Shown here: positions 58,616 through 64,000 of the stretch, in pieces
Layout of the letters: each line of letters opens with the position of its first letter
Numbering within the stretch: position 1 is the first letter of the stretch
Source of the DNA: Kitasatospora sp. CB01950
Lineage (GTDB): Bacteria; Actinomycetota; Actinomycetes; Streptomycetales; Streptomycetaceae
Reading direction: 5' to 3'
Length of the DNA: 64,000 bases
Assembly (NCBI RefSeq): GCF_001905465.1
Contig: NZ_LISX01000006.1
Location: forward strand, 1-64,000
Made by a program: the position numbers and the translations under genes
Notes under the pieces: model-generated
What the model saw: the letters and a program-made list of their open reading frames with translations, nothing else
What the model was told of the DNA's origin: nothing
The model's database searches: none

Positions 58616-60432
58616 CGGGCTGGCTGGACTGGGCGGACGATCTGCGGTTGCGCGCGGAGACGGTCCGCCGGATGACGCAGACGCTGACCTGCCGGGGGCC
58701 GGACGCGGACGGGGTGTGGCTGTCGCGGCACGCGGCGCTGGGCCACACCCGGCTGGCGGTGATCGACCTGGACGGCGGCCTGCAGCCGTTCACCGACGGC
58801 GAGCCGGTCCGGGCGGTGCTGGCGTACAACGGCGAGCTGTACAACTACCGTGAGCTGCGGGCCGAGTTGGAGTCGCACGGGCACGTGTTCCGGACCCGCT
58901 CGGACACCGAGGTGGTGCTCCGCGCGCACCTGCACTGGGGGCATCGGGCGCCGGCCCGGTTCAACGGGATCTTCGGGTACGCGCTGTGGGACGCCCGGCG
59001 CGAGGAACTCCTGCTGGTGCGCGACCACTTGGGCATCAAGCCGCTGTACTGGCACCGGCATGCGAACGGCGTGCTGTTCGGCTCCGAACCGAAGGCGGTG
59101 CTTGCGAACCCGTTGCTGCGGCCCGAGTTGGACGCGGCGGGCATCGCGGAGCTGTTCGCGCTGCCGGCCGCGCCGAGCGCCGGGCACGGGCTGTTCCGGG
59201 GCCTGCACGAGGTCCGCCCGGGCCACCTGGTGCTGGCGACCCGGCACGCGGTGCGCGAACTCCCGTACTGGCAGCTGGAGTCGGCCCCACACCCGGACGA
59301 CGCGGCGACCACCCGGGCCACCGTGCGGGCGCTGCTCGCGGACGCGGTGGAGGGACAGTTGGTCAGCGACGTGCCGCTGTGCACGCTGCTGTCCGGCGGC
59401 GTCGACTCCTCGGCGATCACCGCGCTGGCCGCGCAGGCCCGCGAACGGGCCGGCCAGGGCAAGATCACCAGCTTCTCGGTGGACTTCCCCGGCAGCGCCG
59501 ACCGCGCGCCCGACGCCTGGCGCACCGGCCAGGACGCCCCGTTCGTGCGGGCCGCCGCCGAGCACATCGGCACCGTGCACACCAGCGTGCTGATACCCGA
59601 CGACGACCTGCTGGACGCCCGCGACGCGGTGCTGCGGGCCCGCGACCGGCCCGGCTGGGGCGAGATGGACGCCTCGCTGCACCTGCTGTTCCGCGAGGTG
59701 CGCCGCCGCTCCACGGTCGCGCTGTCCGGCGAGGCCGCGGACGAGGTCTTCGGCGGCTACCCGTACTTCCACGACGCCCCGGCGCTCGCCTCCGGCACCT
59801 TCCCGTGGCTGCACGGCCGCACCACCCCGGCGGCGCTGCTGCACCCGGAGGTGCGCGCCGAGGTCCGGCCGGTCGAGTACACCGAGGCCGCGTACCGCAG
59901 CAGCCTGGCCTCGGTGCCCCGGCTGGACGGGGAGGACCCGGCGGCGGCGAAGGTCCGGGAGACCTTCCACCTGGCGCTGACCCGCTGGCTGCCGCCGCTG
60001 CTGGACCGGGTGGACCGGGTGTCGATGTCGGTCGGCCTGGAGGTGCGGGTGCCGTTCTGCGACCGCCGGCTGGTGGAGTACCTGTGGAACGTGCCGTGGG
60101 AGCTGAAGTCGCCCGGCGGCCGCGCCAAGGGGCTGCTGCGGGACGCGGTGCGCGACCTGCTGCCGCCGCAGGTCGCGGACCGTCCGAAGTCCGGCTACCC
60201 GTCGACCCCGGCGGTGCGCTACACCGAGGTGCTGACGGCCCGCGCCCACGAGCTGCTGGCCGACCCGGCCGCGCCCGTCTTCGACCTGGTGGACCGGGAC
60301 CTGGTGCGCCGCCACCTCGCCGAGGGCCGCCCGCTGCCCAGTCCGCGCACCGCGCCGAACCCGGTCGGCGGCCTGGACCACCTGGTGCAGGTCGACGAGT
60401 GGCTGCGCGCCTACCGGGTGGGTCTGCGATGA
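58603..60432 (+). CDS. Glutamine-hydrolysing asparagine synthetase (AsnB family)
   Basis: The 609-residue product has an N-terminal class II glutaminase with the nucleophile Cys2 kept (MCGVTGW), CRGPDADG and YNGELYNYRELR. The C-terminal synthetase domain has the PP-loop SGGVDSS at 264-270, LSGEAADEVFGGYPYFH, and a conserved end (VPFCDRRLVEYLWNVPWELK). It activates a carboxylate as acyl-AMP and transfers ammonia from Gln. Inside this operon it probably amidates a pathway acid rather than making Asn. ATG 58603 overlaps the previous gene by 13 nt, and its stop overlaps the reductase start (ATGA). Confidence 0.9.
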   Translation: MCGVTGWLDWADDLRLRAETVRRMTQTLTCRGPDADGVWLSRHAALGHTRLAVIDLDGGLQPFTDGEPVRAVLAYNGELYNYRELRAELESHGHVFRTRSDTEVVLRAHLHWGHRAPARFNGIFGYALWDARREELLLVRDHLGIKPLYWHRHANGVLFGSEPKAVLANPLLRPELDAAGIAELFALPAAPSAGHGLFRGLHEVRPGHLVLATRHAVRELPYWQLESAPHPDDAATTRATVRALLADAVEGQLVSDVPLCTLLSGGVDSSAITALAAQARERAGQGKITSFSVDFPGSADRAPDAWRTGQDAPFVRAAAEHIGTVHTSVLIPDDDLLDARDAVLRARDRPGWGEMDASLHLLFREVRRRSTVALSGEAADEVFGGYPYFHDAPALASGTFPWLHGRTTPAALLHPEVRAEVRPVEYTEAAYRSSLASVPRLDGEDPAAAKVRETFHLALTRWLPPLLDRVDRVSMSVGLEVRVPFCDRRLVEYLWNVPWELKSPGGRAKGLLRDAVRDLLPPQVADRPKSGYPSTPAVRYTEVLTARAHELLADPAAPVFDLVDRDLVRRHLAEGRPLPSPRTAPNPVGGLDHLVQVDEWLRAYRVGLR

Positions 60433-60971
60433 GCGCGCCGGCCCACCAGGCGCTCACCGCGAGCGCGTTCCGCTCGGCGGCCCGGCACTGGCCGACCGGT
60501 GTCGCCGTGCTCGCCGCCCGCCGGTCGGGCGTCGAGTACGCGAAGACCGTCTCCTCGTTCAGCACCCTCTCGCTCGACCCGCTGCTGATCGGCGTCGCCG
60601 TCTCGCACCGCAGCCCGCTGACGGACGCGGTGCGCGCGGCCGGACGCTTCGCGGTCTCCGTGCTGGGCGAGCAACAGGCCGCCCTGGCAAGGCGGTTCGC
60701 CACCCCGGGCGCAGGCCTGGCGGTCGGCGGCTTCGCGGACCGGCCGTGGCAGGACGCCCCGACCGGCGCGCCCGTCCTGGCCGGCGCACCGGCCTGGTTC
60801 GACGCCCGGCTGTACGCCGAACTCCCGGTCGGCGACCACCTGTTGCTGGTCGGCGAGGCCGTCGCGATCGGCGAGGGCCCGGGCCGGCCGCTGCTGTACC
60901 ACGCGGCCCGCTACCGGCAGCTCGGCCCGGAGATCCCAAATCCCCTTCCCGCACGAGGAGTCGGCGCATGA
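60429..60971 (+). CDS. Flavin reductase (HpaC-like)
   Basis: The 180-residue flavin-reductase-domain protein has FRSAARHWPTGVAVLAARRS and TVSSFSTLSLDPLLIGVAVS, the typical FMN-binding S-S-F-x-S-x-S-x-P order, and VGDHLLLVGEAVAIGEGPGR. It would supply reduced FADH2 or FMNH2 to the adjacent HpaB-type oxygenase as the small component of a two-component system. ATGA overlaps on both sides. Confidence 0.9.
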   Translation: MSAPAHQALTASAFRSAARHWPTGVAVLAARRSGVEYAKTVSSFSTLSLDPLLIGVAVSHRSPLTDAVRAAGRFAVSVLGEQQAALARRFATPGAGLAVGGFADRPWQDAPTGAPVLAGAPAWFDARLYAELPVGDHLLLVGEAVAIGEGPGRPLLYHAARYRQLGPEIPNPLPARGVGA

Positions 60972-62440
60972 CCCTGCTGTCCCCGGAGCCGCGCGGCCTG
61001 CTCACCGGCGCCCGCTACCTGGCCGAACTCGACGACGGCCGCGAGCTGTACCTCGACGGGCAGCGCGTCGCCAACCCGGCCGACCACCCGGCGTTCCGGC
61101 CCGCCGCCGAGGAGCTCGGCCGCCTGCTCGACCTCCAACACCAGCCCGAGCACCGCGAGTTGCTCACCTTCAAGGACCCGGACACCGGCCTGCGCCTGGC
61201 CCGCGCCTACCAACCGCCCACCAGCCTGGAGGAGTTGCGCGTCCAACGGCGCAGCGCCGAGTTCTGGCACGCCGAGGCGCTCGGCCAGCAGGGCCGTTCC
61301 CCGGCATTCATGGCCTCGATCGCCGTCGGCGTGCACGACTTCCGCCACCGGCTGGCCTCCGCCGATCCCCGTTTCGGGGCCAACGCCGAGGCCTGGTACC
61401 GGCATTGCGCGCAGAACGACCTGGTTCTGTCGCACGCCCTGGGCGACCCGCAGATCGACCGCTCGGCGAATCCGCTGGACGATCCCGACCTGGCGCTGCG
61501 GGTGCTGTCGGAGAACGAGCACGGCATCGTGGTGCGCGGCGCGAAGCAGCTCACCACCCTCGCGCCGCTCGCGCACGAGGTGCTGGTGTACCTGTCGGCG
61601 TCGTTCGCCCAGGGCCGGGCCGAGCAGTTCGTGGTGTGGTTCGCGTTGCCGCTGAACACCCCGGGCCTGATCACGCTGGCCCGCGAGCCGCTCGGCGCCG
61701 CCCCGTGGGGGCACGGCCATCCGCTCGGCGCCCGCTACGACGAGCAGGACGCGATGCTGTTCTTCGACGACGTCCTGGTGCCGTGGGAACGGGTGTTCCT
61801 GCTGCGCGACGCCGACCTCGCCCGCCAAGGCCTGGCCCGGATCAACGCCTGGAGCGCGTACGTCGGCCACATCCGCTACCGGGAGCGCCTGCGCACCCTG
61901 CTGGCCACCGCGACGCTGCTCGCCGAGTCCATCGGAGTCTCCCAGTTCCGCAACATCCAGGAGGACTTGGGCCGTCTGGCCGGGTACGCCGAACTCACCG
62001 AGTACTTCCTCGACGCGGCGGAGAACCGCGGCGCCCGCACCGACGCGGGCCTGTTCGCCCCCGGCGACACCTTCGCCTCCCGGGTGTGGTCCGCCGAGGT
62101 CGCCGGCCACGCCGTCGAGATCGTCCGGAAGATCGGCGCGTCCGGCCTGCTCATGCAGCCCTCCCCCGGCGACCTCGCCAACCCCCGGCTGCGCCCGCAC
62201 CTGGACCGTTACATGCGTGGACGGGAGACCGGCGTCGAGCTCAAGTCCCGGCTGTTCCGGCTGGCTTGGGAGCTCACCGGGGACGGCTTCGGCCAACGCC
62301 AGGACCTGTACGAGTACGTCCACCGCGGCGACCTCGCCCGCAACCGCATCACCGTCTTCCACCGCTACGACCAGTCTGCGACCAGGGCCCGGCTGCTCGC
62401 CCTGCTCGACCCCGCCACTGACCAGGAGGCCCGCGCGTGA
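60968..62440 (+). CDS. HpaB-type flavin-dependent monooxygenase
   Basis: The 490-residue protein belongs to the 4-hydroxyphenylacetate 3-monooxygenase oxygenase family (acyl-CoA-dehydrogenase-like fold). Markers are LDDGRELYLDGQRVANPADH, VVRGAKQLTTLAPLAHEVLV, MLFFDDVLVPWERVF and GHAVEIVRKIGASGLLMQPS. With the adjacent reductase it should ortho-hydroxylate a phenol; some relatives perform N-hydroxylation or epoxidation instead. ATG 60968 overlaps the reductase stop, and its own stop overlaps the methyltransferase GTG. Confidence 0.92.
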   Translation: MTLLSPEPRGLLTGARYLAELDDGRELYLDGQRVANPADHPAFRPAAEELGRLLDLQHQPEHRELLTFKDPDTGLRLARAYQPPTSLEELRVQRRSAEFWHAEALGQQGRSPAFMASIAVGVHDFRHRLASADPRFGANAEAWYRHCAQNDLVLSHALGDPQIDRSANPLDDPDLALRVLSENEHGIVVRGAKQLTTLAPLAHEVLVYLSASFAQGRAEQFVVWFALPLNTPGLITLAREPLGAAPWGHGHPLGARYDEQDAMLFFDDVLVPWERVFLLRDADLARQGLARINAWSAYVGHIRYRERLRTLLATATLLAESIGVSQFRNIQEDLGRLAGYAELTEYFLDAAENRGARTDAGLFAPGDTFASRVWSAEVAGHAVEIVRKIGASGLLMQPSPGDLANPRLRPHLDRYMRGRETGVELKSRLFRLAWELTGDGFGQRQDLYEYVHRGDLARNRITVFHRYDQSATRARLLALLDPATDQEARA

Positions 62441-63321
62441 GCCCGTCCGCCGTCGAGATCCAGGCCCGCACCCTCGCCGGGTACGCCGACGCCAGCCGAC
62501 TGCGCCAAGTCCACGACCGCGACTGGGTGTTGGACCGCGTCACCGGCAGCCCCGAGACGCTGATCGACCTCGGCAGCGGCATCGGCCAGCTGCTCGACAC
62601 CGCCCTCGGCCGCTTCCCCTCGCTGCGCCTGGCCGTCGGTCTGGAACGCTCCGAGCACCGCCTCGCCGAGGCCGCCCGCCGGCTCGCCCCGTACGGCGAC
62701 CGCGCCGTGCTGCACGCCGCCGACCTCACCGCGCCCGAGCAACTCCCGTACCGCGCCCAGGTGATCACCCAGACCTCGGTGCTGCACTGGCTGTACCCGG
62801 ACGAGGACCGGATCTTCGCCTGGGTCGCCGAACACCTCGCCCCCGGCGGCCGCTTCCTGCTCACCACCTACCACCCCGCCCGGGACGCCCAGGGCCTCGG
62901 CGGCGAGGACGAGTTGGTCCGCGAGGCGCTCACCGCCCTCGGCACCCCGGCCGCCTCGGTCGCCGCGCTGCTCGCCGCGCACGGCGTCCTGCCGATCGCC
63001 ACCCGCACCCGCACCGTCGACGACCTGCTCGCCGTCCTCGCCCCGCACCTGCGGGTGGCCGGCCACGCGGAGCGCGACGCGGTGGTGACCGTCGACTCGG
63101 CCGAGCAGTACGAGCACTTCCACGCCGCGACCTTCGGCGACTACTACGCGCAGGTGCTGCCCGGCCCGCGGCGCGCCGACTTCTACCGGGCCGTCGGCGC
63201 GGCCGCCTGGCGGCGCCAGAACGAACGCGGACACGTCAGCCACATGCCGGTTCGGCTCTGGGAGTTGACGGCACATGAGGAGTTTGTTGCAGGAACCGGA
63301 AACCGCCCCGCCCGCGCCTAG
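62437..63321 (+). CDS. Class I SAM-dependent methyltransferase (Tam-like)
   Basis: The 294-residue methyltransferase has motif I TLIDLGSGIGQLLDTAL, motif II-like VGLERSEHRLAEAARRL, and motif post-I/III around VITQTSVLHWLYPDED and HLAPGGRFLLTTYHP. The overall layout resembles trans-aconitate-methyltransferase-like enzymes that act on carboxyls or hydroxyls. GTG 62437 overlaps the HpaB stop. It is the last gene of the five-gene coupled operon. Confidence 0.9.
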   Translation: MSPSAVEIQARTLAGYADASRLRQVHDRDWVLDRVTGSPETLIDLGSGIGQLLDTALGRFPSLRLAVGLERSEHRLAEAARRLAPYGDRAVLHAADLTAPEQLPYRAQVITQTSVLHWLYPDEDRIFAWVAEHLAPGGRFLLTTYHPARDAQGLGGEDELVREALTALGTPAASVAALLAAHGVLPIATRTRTVDDLLAVLAPHLRVAGHAERDAVVTVDSAEQYEHFHAATFGDYYAQVLPGPRRADFYRAVGAAAWRRQNERGHVSHMPVRLWELTAHEEFVAGTGNRPARA

Positions 63322-63362
63322 GGTGGGACGACCCCGCAGCCGCCGCACCTGAGGAGCCAGCC

Positions 63363-64000
63363 GTGTCCACCCCCGCCGTCAGTCAGGAGCTCGGCGCCTT
63401 CCTGCGCGCCCACCGCGAACGCCTCCAGCCCGCCGACGTCGGACTCACCGCCACCGCGCGGCGGCGCACCCCCGGGCTGCGCCGCGAGGAGGTCGCCTCG
63501 CTCTCCGGCGTCGGACTCGCCTGGTACACCTGGCTCGAACAGGGCCGCGTCACCGCCTCCCGGCAGGTCCTGGAGGCGGTGGCGCGCGCCCTGCGTCTGG
63601 ACGCGGCGGGCCTGCGGCACGCGATGCGGCTGGCCGGCTACCACGAGCCCGTCCCCGTCTCCCGCACCGCCGCGCAGCGGCTGGCCGACGCGGTCCGGCC
63701 GGTCCTCGACTCCTGGCCCGCCAGCCCCGCCGTGCTGCTCGACCGGCACTTCGACCTGCTCTCCTGGAACGCGGCGTGGACGGCGCTCTGGGGCTCCCCC
63801 GAGGCCGTCCCCGCCGACCGGCGCAACCTAATGTGGCTGATGGCCGTCGACCGCCGCCTGCGCAGCGTCCTGCACGACTGGGAGCCGCTCGCCATGAACG
63901 TCTTCCAGCACTTCCGCGCCCAGGCCGGCCCCGCCAGGGCGGACGCCCGCACCGGCGAGCTGTACCGCCGCCTGGAAGCCGACGCCCCCGACCTCCGCCA
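63363..64000 (+). CDS. MmyB-type XRE regulator (cut by window end)
   Basis: The first 212 codons or so are visible. An N-terminal HTH (GAFLRAHRERLQPADVGL, RTPGLRREEVASLSGVGLAW, YTWLEQGRVTASRQVLEAVA) is followed by the MmyB ligand-binding domain (WPASPAVLLDRHFDLLSWNA, NLMWLMAVDRRLRSVLHDWE). MmyB-type regulators, named after the methylenomycin locus, often stand next to biosynthetic or oxidoreductase genes and control them. GTG 63363 follows GAGGAG. It lies 41 nt after the methyltransferase on the same strand and may be the cluster regulator. Confidence 0.9.
   Translation, partial: MSTPAVSQELGAFLRAHRERLQPADVGLTATARRRTPGLRREEVASLSGVGLAWYTWLEQGRVTASRQVLEAVARALRLDAAGLRHAMRLAGYHEPVPVSRTAAQRLADAVRPVLDSWPASPAVLLDRHFDLLSWNAAWTALWGSPEAVPADRRNLMWLMAVDRRLRSVLHDWEPLAMNVFQHFRAQAGPARADARTGELYRRLEADAPDLR

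Noticed and set aside
1..64000. tRNA, rRNA or riboswitch genes
   Set aside because: No stretch with cloverleaf-type conserved blocks (such as GGTTCGAATCC with a matching acceptor stem) or known riboswitch cores was recognised by eye; a covariance-model scan would be needed to be certain.

Overview
The window is high-GC actinomycete chromosome, most likely Streptomyces or a close relative such as Kitasatospora. The evidence is codon third positions that are almost all G or C, many GTG and a few TTG starts, dense 4-base stop/start overlaps, and lineage-typical genes: a conservon (cvnABCD), an SsgA-like sporulation protein, a WhiJ-type XRE/DUF397/HATPase triad, an ECF41 sigma factor and an MmyB-type regulator. 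No tRNA, rRNA, CRISPR array, transposase or phage gene was recognised. The content (secreted protease, many one-component regulators, exporters, a likely secondary-metabolite cluster and several gene remnants) suggests accessory chromosome rather than core.

Layout. 0-5 kb: a TPR regulator lacking a visible HTH, an MBL hydrolase divergent from a CGNR zinc-finger regulator, and a long-form GAPDH ending in a terminator whose 3' half is tandemly repeated. 5-8.5 kb: an unusual four-gene operon (EF-hand protein, isocitrate/isopropylmalate-dehydrogenase-like enzyme, isochorismatase-like hydrolase, LCMT-type methyltransferase) closed by a 17-bp-stem terminator. 8.5-13.9 kb, minus: conservon cvnA-B-C-D with a trailing FAD monooxygenase. 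14.4-16.7 kb: remnants of a glycoside hydrolase and an N-terminally truncated FtsX permease. 16.7-24 kb: PIG-L deacetylase, GNAT, LysR, secreted M9 collagenase, a HEAT-like protein, a repeat patch and a TetR gene. 24-32 kb: a TIM-barrel protein under paired GGTAC-N5-GTACC operators, VOC protein, two DJ-1/PfpI proteins (one fused to AraC), DUF4241, and a locus with an SsgA-like protein and a TPR regulator. 32-37 kb: thioesterase, GNAT and a large NTPase/beta-propeller-like protein. 37-42.5 kb: a TmrB-like NTPase, an ECF41 sigma factor translationally coupled to an MMPL exporter, and the WhiJ-type triad. 42.5-50.2 kb: a repeat patch, then a minus-strand operon encoding a family-5 ABC importer (two permeases, two ATPases, lipoprotein) followed by two luciferase-like flavin monooxygenases. 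50.2-55.7 kb: a MITE-like element, a putative leaderless 36-residue peptide, a LuxR regulator with a degenerate receiver, a DUF2625 gene broken by one in-frame TGA, and a MacB-like ABC/FtsX pair. 55.7-57.4 kb: epoxide hydrolase divergent from a MarR regulator across two perfect 15-bp palindromes. 57.8-64 kb: a tightly coupled operon (Cys-rich protein, asparagine synthetase, flavin reductase, HpaB-type monooxygenase, methyltransferase) followed by an MmyB-type regulator cut by the window end.

How the genes work together. The strongest candidates for an undescribed system are the 57.8-64 kb operon, which combines amide formation, two-component flavin hydroxylation and methylation under a likely cluster regulator, and the 5-8.4 kb operon, which pairs a catalytically intact beta-decarboxylating dehydrogenase homologue with an isochorismatase-like hydrolase and an O-methyltransferase. 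Both are inferred from sequence and gene order alone; their products cannot be named from here.
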